From: an uncultured Clostridia bacterium | Lineage (GTDB): Bacteria > Bacillota > Clostridia > UBA1381 > UBA9506 | NCBI GenBank assembly: GCA_934438075.1 | Contig: CAKSBF010000014.1 | Span: 1-53,391, forward strand | Length of the DNA stretch: 53,391 bases | Direction of reading: 5' to 3' | In this document: in pieces, positions 36,926 through 44,903 of the stretch | Layout: the number at the start of each line of letters is the position of its first letter | How positions within the stretch are numbered: the first letter of the stretch is position 1 | Notes under the pieces: model-generated | Told to the model about the DNA's origin: nothing | The model's database searches: none | Seen by the model: the letters and a program-made list of their open reading frames with translations, nothing else | Translations under genes and position numbers: made by a program

Positions 36926-38305
36926 ATGAAATTATGGGGCGGACGCTTCGGCAAAGCAACTGACGCATTGGTAGATGATTTTAATTCCTCTATCCGTTTC
37001 GATGCGCGCATGTACAAACAAGACATTTTAGGCTCGGAGGCACATGCAGAGATGCTGGGCCGCTGCGGTGTAATTTCAAAGGAGGACTCAGCATTAATCT
37101 GCAAAACTCTCTTGGAAATATTAGACGACATCGAAAACGGCTTGGTAGAATTTAAGATTGATGCCGAAGATATTCATATGAATATTGAAACAATATTAAT
37201 TGAAAGAATTGGTGATGTCGGCAAACGTCTTCACACCGGCCGAAGCAGAAATGACCAGGTTGCACTTGACATTCGCATGTATCTGCGTGATGAAATTGAC
37301 TCGCTGCTTACCATGCTTTCTGATACCATGAAAACAATCCTTGGTTTGGCAGAAAAACACCACAACGCCATTATGCCGGGCTACACGCACCTGCAGAAAG
37401 CTCAACCAGTTACCTTCGGACACCACATGCTGGCATATTTTGAAATGATGAAACGCGACTGTGAACGCCTGCACGATTGCAGAAAGCGAATCAACGTAAT
37501 GCCGCTTGGTGCCGGCGCGCTTGCAGGAACAACTTATCCGCTCGACAGAGAATTTGTTGCCAAAAAGCTTGGGTTTGACAGCGCAACGCATAACTCTATG
37601 GACTCTGTCAGCGACCGCGATTTTGTGATCGAATTAATTTCCTGCCTTTCCATTTTAATGATGCATCTTTCGCGTTTCTGTGAAGAGCTTATTTTATGGT
37701 CAAGCAATGAATTTTCTTTTGTCGAAATGGACGATGCCTATTCTACCGGTTCTTCCATAATGCCGCAAAAGAAAAATCCAGATGTGGCCGAGCTTATTCG
37801 CGGCAAAACCGGTCGGGTATACGGTTCGCTTACCACAATTCTCACAGTAATGAAATCTTTGCCGCTCGCCTACAACAAGGATATGCAGGAGGATAAAGAA
37901 GCTGTGTTTGATGCTGTAGATACTGTTAAGCTCTGCCTGCCCGTATTTACCAACATGCTGCGAACCATGACCGTCCGCGAAGAAAACTTGCTCTCCGGCG
38001 CTAAGGGCGGATTCACCAACGCAACGGATGTTGCCGACTATCTTGTAAAAAAGGGTGTACCCTTTCGCGAATCTCATGCAGTCGTCGGCAAGATGGTTGC
38101 TATGGCAATCAAACTCGGTAAGTCTTTGGATGAATTTACCTTGGAAGAATTTCACACCTGCTCTCCGCTGATCGAAGAGGACATCTATGATGCAATCTCC
38201 ATGCAGACCTGCGTTGACGGTAGAAACCTGATTGGCGGTACAGCGCCATCGTGCGTGAAAAAAGAAATATCAGCCGGTTATGAATATTTAAAACACTTAT
38301 CATAA
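36926..38305 (+). CDS. argH: Argininosuccinate lyase
   Basis: Splits argininosuccinate into arginine and fumarate, the last step of arginine synthesis. The 459 residues contain the fumarase/aspartase-superfamily signature GSSIMPQKKNP (275-285), KLWGGRFGK at the N terminus, and TGRSRNDQVALD. argG is not in the window. AAAGGAAG precedes the ATG. Confidence 0.97.
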   Translation: MKLWGGRFGKATDALVDDFNSSIRFDARMYKQDILGSEAHAEMLGRCGVISKEDSALICKTLLEILDDIENGLVEFKIDAEDIHMNIETILIERIGDVGKRLHTGRSRNDQVALDIRMYLRDEIDSLLTMLSDTMKTILGLAEKHHNAIMPGYTHLQKAQPVTFGHHMLAYFEMMKRDCERLHDCRKRINVMPLGAGALAGTTYPLDREFVAKKLGFDSATHNSMDSVSDRDFVIELISCLSILMMHLSRFCEELILWSSNEFSFVEMDDAYSTGSSIMPQKKNPDVAELIRGKTGRVYGSLTTILTVMKSLPLAYNKDMQEDKEAVFDAVDTVKLCLPVFTNMLRTMTVREENLLSGAKGGFTNATDVADYLVKKGVPFRESHAVVGKMVAMAIKLGKSLDEFTLEEFHTCSPLIEEDIYDAISMQTCVDGRNLIGGTAPSCVKKEISAGYEYLKHLS

Positions 38306-38320
38306 CCAAACATTTTTATA

Positions 38321-38356
38321 TGAATCAGAGCAGGGCATATGCCCTGCTCTGATTCA
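38321..38356. terminator. Perfect 36-bp palindrome between argH and the HMA gene
   Basis: TGAATCAGAGCAGGGCAT (38321-38338) is followed directly by its exact complement (38339-38356). It serves as a hairpin terminator for the convergent genes and includes the stop codon of the minus-strand gene. Confidence 0.75.
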
Positions 38357-38728
38357 CGTTTTGTCTTCATATTGCACATTTGTCACAAGGTATCCTGCAC
38401 CGTCGACAGCACGCCGAAGTTCAAACTCCGATATTTTTTGCTTCATACGTACCACCGCACATCCCTCCTGCAAATGCACCTCCGCCCATACATTTTCCAT
38501 ACGGTTTAGCGCATTTTCCACACGCAGTTTACAGTGATTACACGTCATCCCTTCAATTTGCAATTTTACGAAATAAGGATAATGCCCCGGATCTTTGTCT
38601 GCAACATCAACCTTCATTTCCTTATTCGAGCCGGTCCCGCAACAACCCGAAGTTAGCTTTTTCGCGTAACTTTTTACCGCTATAACAGCGACTATAATTA
38701 AAATAACAACAATAATTGCAGTTCCCAT
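38354..38728 (-). CDS. FeoB-associated-like membrane segment fused to a heavy-metal-associated (HMA) domain
   Basis: A 124-residue protein. Residues 2-22 are a membrane helix followed by basic residues and SGCCGTG (28-33), the layout of small FeoB-associated Cys-rich proteins. Residues 55-124 are an HMA domain with GMTCNHC (60-66), which binds soft metals through the CxxC pair. Metal handling at the membrane is likely; copper or iron cannot be decided. The ATG at 38728 has AAGGAGG upstream. Two inverted-repeat operators lie upstream. No feoAB or copper ATPase gene is adjacent. Confidence 0.8.
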   Translation of the reverse strand: MGTAIIVVILIIVAVIAVKSYAKKLTSGCCGTGSNKEMKVDVADKDPGHYPYFVKLQIEGMTCNHCKLRVENALNRMENVWAEVHLQEGCAVVRMKQKISEFELRRAVDGAGYLVTNVQYEDKT

Positions 38729-38791
38729 ACTGTTCTCCTCCTTTTCCACTTGCTCAAAAGATATTATAATCTTCTCTTACCCATTCAGCCA

Positions 38792-38814
38792 CAAGTTAGA
38801 AGCTACTAACCTTG
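38792..38814. promoter_or_regulatory. Inverted-repeat operator, copy 1 (GTTAG-N6-CTAAC)
   Basis: CAAGTTAG, 6 nt, CTAACCTTG; one G is missing in the left arm relative to a perfect repeat. It lies about 65 bp upstream of the HMA gene, just upstream of a TATAAT on the minus strand. The half-sites resemble DtxR/IdeR-type iron-regulator boxes; the spacing differs, so the regulator is inferred. Confidence 0.6.
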
Positions 38815-38878
38815 GCCGAAAATTAAATCTCATATATAGAAAAATAACCAACAAACTATTTAAACTAACTTTTCGCAC

Positions 38879-38900
38879 AAGGTTAGTCGTATCTAACCTT
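38879..38900. promoter_or_regulatory. Inverted-repeat operator, copy 2
   Basis: AAGGTTAG (38879-38886), 6 nt, CTAACCTT (38893-38900): perfect 8-bp arms of the same motif as the copy 87 bp away. A lone half-site CTAAC lies at 38865-38869. Confidence 0.65.
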
Positions 38901-39018
38901 TATGCATTTTTTATGGCTCCCTAACGGAGCCACTCTATACTCTAATGTTATTATAAAACTTATCTTTTCCTTTTGTCAATATCTTTTTTCAATTTTACAT
39001 TAAGTTTGCAAAAAACAG
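38901..39018. other. Intergenic remainder, no gene seen
   Basis: Only a small GGCTCC/GGAGCC stem (38925-38941) with loop CTAAC was noted. It has no U run. Confidence 0.35.
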
Positions 39019-39069
39019 AAAAAAATTTCCCGAAAGGCAGCACAAAAACTGCACTGCTATTTCGGGAAA
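39019..39069 (-). terminator. Terminator of the DUF1538/PII-like unit
   Basis: TTTCCCGAAA (39026-39035) with TTTCGGGAAA (39060-39069), inner GCAG/CTGC, and an A run at 39019-39025 that gives U7 on the minus strand. Confidence 0.85.
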
Positions 39070-39091
39070 GTCCTTTCAATTGTTCTTTTGA

Positions 39092-39757
39092 TTAATTTTC
39101 TTCAAACATTCCAAAACCCGCTACTTCGCTGACCGGTAAAGAAAAAACCAAAGCCTCAGCCTCCGTATTTGGTCCGGCATTCTTTAAAATTGACTGCATA
39201 ATCGCTTTTTTCTGTGCTGTTTTGGCAACAATAAAAATTAACTCTTTTTCTCTCGCAATAGAAACATGAAAAAACATTTCCTCATTTTCTCTGCCTGTGC
39301 CTTTTCCATGCAAAACCGTTCCGCCGGTTGCACCCGCAGCGCGTGCCGCATTCATTACCAAGTCAGTCCTGCCTTCGTTAGCAACCACCACAATCAGTTC
39401 GTACGAATAATTCAGTTCCGGTATATATTTTGCATTACGCTGGTTTTCACTTAAATATTCCACAGTCTTTCCTCCTCCTATGCTTTTAATGGGAACCGCC
39501 ACCGTAATACCGTGTCCCGGCACACCGATAAACATTCTTCTTTTCTGCTCCTGTATCAATTTTCGGGTTTTTTCGGCGTTACATATCGTCATAACTACTC
39601 TTTTTTCATTGCTCTCAATTCCAAGAACATTCAGCATACTGCGAACAGCAGTTCCCTTTCCGCGAAGTATAATATTCAGCGGCAGCGTCAGTTCTTCACA
39701 AATGCCCGTTAAGGTATCCAGCGATTTTGGATCGCAGATTGAAATCACATAATTCAT
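39092..39757 (-). CDS. Tandem PII-like regulatory protein
   Basis: 221 residues made of two similar halves. Each half has a beta-rich segment, a Gly-rich loop (RGKGTA at 32-37; HGKGTG at 150-155) and a segment ending in a hydrophobic strand, the layout of PII/NIF-type signal proteins. The second half is the closer match to PII (ELIVVVANEGRTDLVMNAAR, FIVAKTAQKKAIMQSIL). The start codon overlaps the stop of the DUF1538 gene as ATGA, so the two are translationally coupled. PII proteins commonly sense nucleotides and gate partner transporters; the partner here is inferred to be the DUF1538 protein. Confidence 0.8.
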   Translation of the reverse strand: MNYVISICDPKSLDTLTGICEELTLPLNIILRGKGTAVRSMLNVLGIESNEKRVVMTICNAEKTRKLIQEQKRRMFIGVPGHGITVAVPIKSIGGGKTVEYLSENQRNAKYIPELNYSYELIVVVANEGRTDLVMNAARAAGATGGTVLHGKGTGRENEEMFFHVSIAREKELIFIVAKTAQKKAIMQSILKNAGPNTEAEALVFSLPVSEVAGFGMFEEN

Positions 39758-41298
39758 GCCGCATTTTCCTCCCAAAGTTCTACAATATCATAATCGCCAT
39801 ATTCTGCCGCAATCTTTTCCGTTTCTTCCTTGTCTCTGCGTTTATAAATCAAACCAACCGTCTGAATGGAAATTAGCGGCATCATCGCAACCATCGCAAC
39901 GATACCAAACGCATCACTTAAAACATTACCGCCGAGTGCCATGCTTGCACCAATGACAAATTGCAGCATAAAGGTTGCCGTCATAGGACCCGAGGCCACG
40001 CCGCCGGAGTCGAACGCAATTGCCGTATATATATCCGGTACAAAAAAAGACAAAATTAACGCAACCGCATAACCCGGAATCAAAAACCACAGAATCGAAA
40101 TACCTGTTATAACACGCAGCATGGAAATCCCCATCGCAACCGCAATCGCAGCCGATAAACTGATGCTGATGGACTTACCCGGTATCGCTCCTGCACTGAC
40201 CTCTTCAATTTGTTTTTCCAGCACTGCCACCGCAGGCTCTGCCGAAATAATAAACCAACCAAACAGCATTGAAAGCGGAATCATGATTGCTTTTGTCCAA
40301 CCACTTGCCAATCCCTCTCCCAACACAGTACCCAAAGACGAAAAACCAACATTAACGCCTGTTAAAAACAGCACAAGTCCAATGTATGTATAAAAAATAC
40401 CAAAGCAAATTTTAGTAAGGCTAAATTTTGACATTTTCAGCGAAAACAGCTGAAAAAGAAAGAATATGACTACAATCGGAAGCAAAGAAACCGCCATTTC
40501 TGCCATATAACGCGGCAACGCCCGCAGATACACTCTGCCGATTTCCGCCGTTGTTGCAAAAGTACTGTAACTGACCTCGGTAACCGTTTCCGCATTGGAA
40601 TAGAAAAAACCGAGAAGCAACACTGCTAAAATAGGTCCTATCGAACATAAAGCAACCAAGCCAAAACTATCTGCTTCCGCTTTCTTATCACTTCGAATAT
40701 TGGATACACCGACACCAAACGCCAAAATAAACGGAACCGTCATCGGTCCGGTTGTAACACCCCCGGAATCAAAAGCTATTCCCAAAAAGTCAGCATCCGT
40801 AAACGCCGCAAGAATGAAAATAATCGCATAAAAAATAATCAAAAGCCATCGAAGACGAAAACCCGTAAAAATACGCAGCATACATACCGATAAAAAGAAT
40901 CCAACGCCGACGCCAACTGTTATCAGCAAAACCATATTATTAATATGCGGAACGGTTTCCGCCAGCACTTGCAAATCCGGTTCTGCCACCGTAACGGCAA
41001 AACCAAGTGCAAAACTGACAAGTAATATCCGGAAAAGTTTTTTCGTACCTGTGAGCGCGGTTCCTATTTTATTGCCAATAGGAGTCATAGACGCTTCCGC
41101 ACCTAAAGAAAAAAAACTAATACCCAAAATGACCATAACGGTTCCGATTAAAAAATTCAACATCAAATCCGTCTGAATCGGTACGATGCTAAAACATAAC
41201 AATATCACGAGCAAAACAATCGGCAAAACAGACCCGGCTGCCTCCTTTACCTTTTCTGCTATTGCCATACGATTTTTCGCAAGGTTTTCCTTATGCAT
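39754..41298 (-). CDS. DUF1538 membrane protein with internal duplication
   Basis: A 514-residue polytopic membrane protein of about 12 helices built from two repeats offset by about 254 residues. IAFDSGGVTTGPMT (174-187) matches IAFDSGGVASGPMT (428-441). MLRIFTGFRLRW (140-151) matches MLRVITGISILW (393-404). AEPDLQVL and AEPAVAVL also match. Such inverted or tandem symmetry is typical of secondary transporters, with the FDSGG loops as candidate substrate or ion sites. The family is uncharacterised. A PII-like gene overlaps its 3' end. Confidence 0.85.
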   Translation of the reverse strand: MHKENLAKNRMAIAEKVKEAAGSVLPIVLLVILLCFSIVPIQTDLMLNFLIGTVMVILGISFFSLGAEASMTPIGNKIGTALTGTKKLFRILLVSFALGFAVTVAEPDLQVLAETVPHINNMVLLITVGVGVGFFLSVCMLRIFTGFRLRWLLIIFYAIIFILAAFTDADFLGIAFDSGGVTTGPMTVPFILAFGVGVSNIRSDKKAEADSFGLVALCSIGPILAVLLLGFFYSNAETVTEVSYSTFATTAEIGRVYLRALPRYMAEMAVSLLPIVVIFFLFQLFSLKMSKFSLTKICFGIFYTYIGLVLFLTGVNVGFSSLGTVLGEGLASGWTKAIMIPLSMLFGWFIISAEPAVAVLEKQIEEVSAGAIPGKSISISLSAAIAVAMGISMLRVITGISILWFLIPGYAVALILSFFVPDIYTAIAFDSGGVASGPMTATFMLQFVIGASMALGGNVLSDAFGIVAMVAMMPLISIQTVGLIYKRRDKEETEKIAAEYGDYDIVELWEENAA

Positions 41299-41384
41299 TT
41301 ACCAAAACCGCCACCCTTCACAATATTCTCTTCTTCAACCCATCCGGATATATCATAATTGATAAACCCGATATACCCATATAT

Positions 41385-41413
41385 ATTATACTAGATTTCA
41401 TGAAATGACACAA
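41385..41413 (-). promoter_or_regulatory. Promoter of the DUF1538/PII-like unit
   Basis: On the minus strand TTGTGT (41408-41413), 17 nt, TATAAT (41385-41390), about 85 bp upstream of the gene. Confidence 0.65.
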
Positions 41414-41464
41414 GAAAAAGAATTTAAAAATTTTGTAAACATTTCCTTTAAGTATAATATTTAT

Positions 41465-41517
41465 AAAAAACAGCAATCCCTCCCTTTGCGTAATCAGCTG
41501 AAAAAGAAAGATTGCTG
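41465..41517 (-). terminator. Terminator of metY
   Basis: CAGCAATC (41471-41478) pairs with GATTGCTG (41510-41517) over a long loop. The A run 41465-41470 gives U6 on the minus strand. Confidence 0.7.
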
Positions 41518-41532
41518 CTTCATAATTCACTA

Positions 41533-42828
41533 TTAACCTAAAAATGCCTGCTCCAAATCGGCAATAATATCACTCGCTGTCTCTGTCCCGATAGAAAGAC
41601 GAATGGTATTCGGTTTAATGCCCTGATCCAGAAGTTCCTCCTCCGACAACTGCGAATGCGTTGTACTCGCCGGATGAATAACAAGCGATTTTACATCTGC
41701 AACATTAGCGAGCAGAGAGAAAATCTGAAGCCGATCAATAAACTTTTGCGCCTCTTCGGCCCCGCCCTTAATCTCAAAGGTAAAAATGGAACCGCCGCCG
41801 TTCGGATAATACTTTTCGTATAATGCGTGGTCAGGGTGATCCGGAAGGGCCGGGTGGTTCACTTTCTCCACCAACGGATGATGCGTCAGATAATCCAATA
41901 CTTTTTTAGTATTTTCAGCATGACGCTCCACACGCAAAGACAAGGTTTCTAAACCCTGCAGAAGCAAAAAAGCATTAAACGGAGAAATCGCCGCACCTGT
42001 ATCCCGAAGAAGAATCGCCCGAATTTTTGTTACAAATGCTGCCGCATCAACCGCTTTGGTAAAGGATACCCTATGATAACTTGGATTGGGTTCCGTCAGC
42101 GAAGCAAATTTACCGCTTGCCTCCCAATCAAATTTTCCGCTGTCAACAATAACTCCGCCAAGCGTTGTACCATGACCGCCAATGAATTTTGTTGCGGAAT
42201 GTACCACAATATCTGCCCCGTGTTCAATCGGCCGGAAGAGATACGGTGTTGCGAAGGTAGAATCTATCACCAACGGAACTTTTACAGCATGCGCAATTTT
42301 AGCCAGCTCTTCAACGTTTGGAATATCGCTGTTCGGGTTTCCCAAAGCCTCTGTAAAAATAGCTTTCGTGTCCGGTAAAATGGCCTCTTTTACCTCTTCT
42401 AAATTATGAATATCCACAAATGTAGTGTGTATTCCATATTTTGTGAGCGTATGCGCAAGCAAATTGTAGGTACCGCCGTAAATTGTTTTTTGAGCAACAA
42501 TATGTCCGCCGCCCTCGGCAAGATTTTCAATGGTATAGGCAATTGCAGCTGCTCCGGAGGCAACCGCCAGCGCCGCAACTCCACCCTCCAGCGCCGCTAT
42601 TCTGCGCTCAAAAACATCCTGCGTGGAATTTGTGAGCCTGCCGTAAATATTTCCTGCATCCGCAAGTCCAAACCTTGCCGCCGCATGAGCTGAATTTTTA
42701 AACACATAGGAAGTTGTTTGATAAATCGGTACGGCCCTGGCATCACTCGCCGGATCCGGTTCTTCCTGCCCGATATGTAACTGTTTTGTCTCAAAACCCC
42801 ATTTAGAAGTATCTTTTATATTAGCCAT
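41533..42828 (-). CDS. metY: O-acetylhomoserine sulfhydrylase (aminocarboxypropyltransferase)
   Basis: A PLP enzyme that makes homocysteine from O-acetylhomoserine and sulfide; the 431 residues fit MetY. The PLP lysine is Lys214 in SATKFIGGHG, with IYGRLTNST (61-69) and the C-terminal VIHPASTTHSQLSEEE. The ATG at 42828 has AGAGGA 7 nt upstream; an ATG two codons earlier overlaps that site. Its product feeds MetH, encoded nearby. A leader of about 370 nt with two small ORFs and a terminator precedes it. Confidence 0.95.
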   Translation of the reverse strand: MANIKDTSKWGFETKQLHIGQEEPDPASDARAVPIYQTTSYVFKNSAHAAARFGLADAGNIYGRLTNSTQDVFERRIAALEGGVAALAVASGAAAIAYTIENLAEGGGHIVAQKTIYGGTYNLLAHTLTKYGIHTTFVDIHNLEEVKEAILPDTKAIFTEALGNPNSDIPNVEELAKIAHAVKVPLVIDSTFATPYLFRPIEHGADIVVHSATKFIGGHGTTLGGVIVDSGKFDWEASGKFASLTEPNPSYHRVSFTKAVDAAAFVTKIRAILLRDTGAAISPFNAFLLLQGLETLSLRVERHAENTKKVLDYLTHHPLVEKVNHPALPDHPDHALYEKYYPNGGGSIFTFEIKGGAEEAQKFIDRLQIFSLLANVADVKSLVIHPASTTHSQLSEEELLDQGIKPNTIRLSIGTETASDIIADLEQAFLG

Positions 42829-42887
42829 AATCATTTCCTCTTTTCTATAATTTTTTTATTACAATTGTTGCAAAACTTCTCAAGCAG

Positions 42888-42947
42888 TCACATTCGTTCT
42901 CTGCTCCGTCCCCGGCAAAGGAAGCGTATCACTAAGCCTTTTACCAT
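42888..42947 (-). CDS. Putative leader ORF 2 of metY
   Basis: A 19-codon ORF, MVKGLVIRFLCRGRSRERM, with GGAGGG (complement of 42953-42958) 5 nt before its ATG. It is strongly basic and has one Cys. It lies between the leader terminator and metY, ending 59 nt before the metY start. It could be a regulatory upstream ORF. Reality rests only on the ribosome binding site and position. Confidence 0.45.
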   Translation of the reverse strand: MVKGLVIRFLCRGRSRERM

Positions 42948-42989
42948 AGTAGCCCTCCGTTCTACATTGCGCATAAGAATATCAGATAT

Positions 42990-43024
42990 AAAAAAATGAG
43001 AGCAATCGCTTATGCGAGCCCTCA
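42990..43024 (-). terminator. Leader terminator (attenuator) upstream of metY
   Basis: On the minus strand the stem TGAGGGC-TCGC / GCGA-TTGCTCTCA with loop ATAA is followed by seven U (A run 42990-42996). It is an intrinsic terminator inside the metY 5' leader, 31 nt after the stop of leader ORF 1. The terminator 3' arm AGCGATT is complementary (one G-U) to AATCGTT in leader ORF 1, and AACGATT just before the stem is fully complementary to it, so alternative folds exist. Confidence 0.75.
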
Positions 43025-43054
43025 TAATCGTTACATATCCTATCTGCCTGCCAC

Positions 43055-43156
43055 TTACTCCAAAACATCATCACAGGAGAAAGCAGATGAAGAAGAAATA
43101 ATGCAACGATTCGAGCCGCACATCATACACATGGCGTTATGTAAAACAATATTCAT
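43055..43156 (-). CDS. Cys/Met-rich leader peptide ORF 1 of metY
   Basis: A 33-codon ORF beginning MNIVLHNAMCMMCGSNRC and ending in a Ser-rich, acidic tail that includes one more Cys. Codons 9-13 are Met-Cys-Met-Met-Cys, with further Cys at 18 and 28. GGGAGGGAG lies 10-20 nt upstream; an ATG two codons earlier (43162) is also possible. It sits between the metY promoter and an intrinsic terminator, the arrangement of leader-peptide attenuation. Cysteine or methionine as the sensed amino acid is inferred from codon content. Confidence 0.65.
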   Translation of the reverse strand: MNIVLHNAMCMMCGSNRCIISSSSAFSCDDVLE

Positions 43157-43200
43157 AATCATTCCGTCTCCCTCCCAAACAAAACCTATATGATTAGTAT

Positions 43201-43236
43201 GTTATAAATAATAACACAGAAAATGTCAATTGTCAA
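43201..43236 (-). promoter_or_regulatory. Overlapping promoters of the metY leader
   Basis: On the minus strand TTGACA (43231-43236) lies 17 nt from TATTAT (43208-43213), and a second TTGACA (43224-43229) lies 17 nt from TATAAC (43201-43206). Confidence 0.75.
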
Positions 43237-43275
43237 TACTTTTTTTCATAAAAATTTTTTATTAGACAATTCGTA

Positions 43276-43304
43276 TTGACAGGGTTTTAAAACAGGTATA
43301 TAAT
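43276..43304 (+). promoter_or_regulatory. Promoter of metF-metH
   Basis: TTGACA (43276-43281), 17 nt, TATAAT (43299-43304). The leader is only about 37 nt, with no riboswitch. Confidence 0.85.
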
Positions 43305-43347
43305 TTTTAATACTTAGAAAAGCTATATTGTAAAAGGAGTGTCCGCC

Positions 43348-44229
43348 ATGAAGCTATCTGAATTATTTGCACAAAAAAAGCCCACTCTGTCTTTTGAAGT
43401 GTTTCCGCCCAAAACAAGCGATGCTTATGACAGTGTGAAATATGCCACCGAGCATATAGCGGCACTCACTCCTGATTATATGAGCGTAACTTACGGCGCC
43501 GGAGGCGGCACCAGTAAATATACTGTATCAATAGCTGCAAACATATTAAAAACATACGGTGTTACACCGCTTGCGCACCTTACTTGCGTTTCTTCTACAA
43601 AACATTCCATTATGCAACTGCTTGATGAACTAAAAGCAAATGGAATTGAAAATATTTTAGCCCTGCGCGGAGACATCCCAAAAGGCGAAAAACACACCGG
43701 CTCCGAATATCAGTATGCCTCTCAGTTAATACGTGACATCCGTGCAAACGGAGATTTCTGTATCGGCGCTGCCTGCTATCCGGAATGTCATGTAGAATCG
43801 TCCAATTCTGCAGACGACATTAAATATTTAAAGGAAAAAGTGGACACGGGCTGCGATTTTCTTACAACCCAAATGTTTTTTGATAATAATATATTATACC
43901 GTTTTCTCTACAACATTCGGGAAGCCGGTATCACTGTCCCTGTAGTAGCGGGAATTATGCCGGTTACAAACGGAAAACAAATAAAAAGAATCTGCGAACT
44001 TTCCGGCACCTACCTTCCACAGCGTTTTAAATCCATCGTAGACCGTTTCGGCGATAACCCGGCGGCCATGAAACAGGCAGGTATTGCCTATGCAACCGAG
44101 CAGATTATTGATTTACTTGCAAACGGCGTAAATGCCATCCATGTCTACTCCATGAACAAGCCGGAGGTTGCTGCGCAGATACAGAAAAATTTATCGGAAA
44201 TCGTTCCCAAAAAGGATGACGCCTTATGA
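43348..44229 (+). CDS. metF: 5,10-methylenetetrahydrofolate reductase
   Basis: Makes 5-methyl-THF, the methyl donor for MetH. The 293-residue barrel flavoprotein has LSFEVFPPKT, VTYGAGGG, LALRGDIPKGEKH and FLTTQMFFDN. The ATG at 43348 has AGGAG 8 nt upstream. It overlaps the next gene by 4 nt, so the three genes metF, reactivation protein and metH form one coupled operon. Confidence 0.95.
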   Translation: MKLSELFAQKKPTLSFEVFPPKTSDAYDSVKYATEHIAALTPDYMSVTYGAGGGTSKYTVSIAANILKTYGVTPLAHLTCVSSTKHSIMQLLDELKANGIENILALRGDIPKGEKHTGSEYQYASQLIRDIRANGDFCIGAACYPECHVESSNSADDIKYLKEKVDTGCDFLTTQMFFDNNILYRFLYNIREAGITVPVVAGIMPVTNGKQIKRICELSGTYLPQRFKSIVDRFGDNPAAMKQAGIAYATEQIIDLLANGVNAIHVYSMNKPEVAAQIQKNLSEIVPKKDDAL

Positions 44230-44903
44230 TCCGAACAGTTTGTGCATCAGCAAACGAAATTCGCATCAGCAGGAAAGAGGTTTATCGTTATTTAGGCTAC
44301 GGGAAAAATATCGTCAATACTGACACCGCAAACATTGTGGAGACCTGTATAACAGAAATACAGCCGAAATTGTCCTGTCGCGCATGCTATGAACACTTTT
44401 CCGTCCGCTTTGACAAAAACAATATTGATCTTGGTTTTACTACTACACAGTCTCGTGCCTTGAGAAAAAATTTAAACAGCTGTCACGAAATTATTTTATT
44501 CACCGCAACCATCGGCTTTGATATTGACCGCATTATTCAGAAATATTCCATGTTGTCGCCCGTTTGTGCCGTAACTGCACAAGCAATCGGCGCCGCTGCC
44601 ATTGAGGAGTGGTGTGATATGCTTTGCCGCCGCTTTGCGCAGGAGGAACAACAAAAAGACAATTATCTGCGCCCCCGGTTTAGTCCCGGTTACGGAGATT
44701 TCCCGTTAGAAGTACAAAAGCATATCTTTCGTGTTCTCGACTGCTCACGAAAAATCGGCGTCAGCCTGAACGAAAGTCTGCTCATGTCTCCAAGCAAATC
44801 CGTCTCTGCACTTATAGGGGTCAGCAAAAAAGATATACATTGTACTCCAAACGGCTGTGAAATATGCGAAAATACCGAATGTGAATTCAGAAGGAGCTAT
44901 TAA
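44226..44903 (+). CDS. Stand-alone MetH reactivation (activation-domain) protein
   Basis: 225 residues homologous to the C-terminal AdoMet-dependent activation domain of MetH. RPRFSPGYGDFP (149-160), which corresponds to the conserved RxxxGY AdoMet site, and LLMSPSKSVSALIG are visible. In E. coli this domain is part of MetH and restores oxidised B12 by reductive methylation; here it is a separate gene. The C-terminal tail is Cys-rich (CTPNGCEICENTEC), resembling a metal-binding end. It overlaps metF by 4 nt and metH by 1 nt. Confidence 0.9.
   Translation: MIRTVCASANEIRISRKEVYRYLGYGKNIVNTDTANIVETCITEIQPKLSCRACYEHFSVRFDKNNIDLGFTTTQSRALRKNLNSCHEIILFTATIGFDIDRIIQKYSMLSPVCAVTAQAIGAAAIEEWCDMLCRRFAQEEQQKDNYLRPRFSPGYGDFPLEVQKHIFRVLDCSRKIGVSLNESLLMSPSKSVSALIGVSKKDIHCTPNGCEICENTECEFRRSY

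Noticed and set aside
38925..38941. Terminator with loop CTAAC upstream of the HMA gene
   Set aside because: The stem is only 6 bp and no U run follows on either strand.
41318..41530. A 70-codon minus-strand reading frame between metY and the DUF1538 gene
   Set aside because: It overlaps the metY terminator and the DUF1538 promoter and has no recognisable domain.
42829..43200. SAM riboswitch or T-box as control of metY
   Set aside because: Neither the S-box core with its GGCAACC-type segment nor the T-box AGGGTGG-type motif could be found in the leader.
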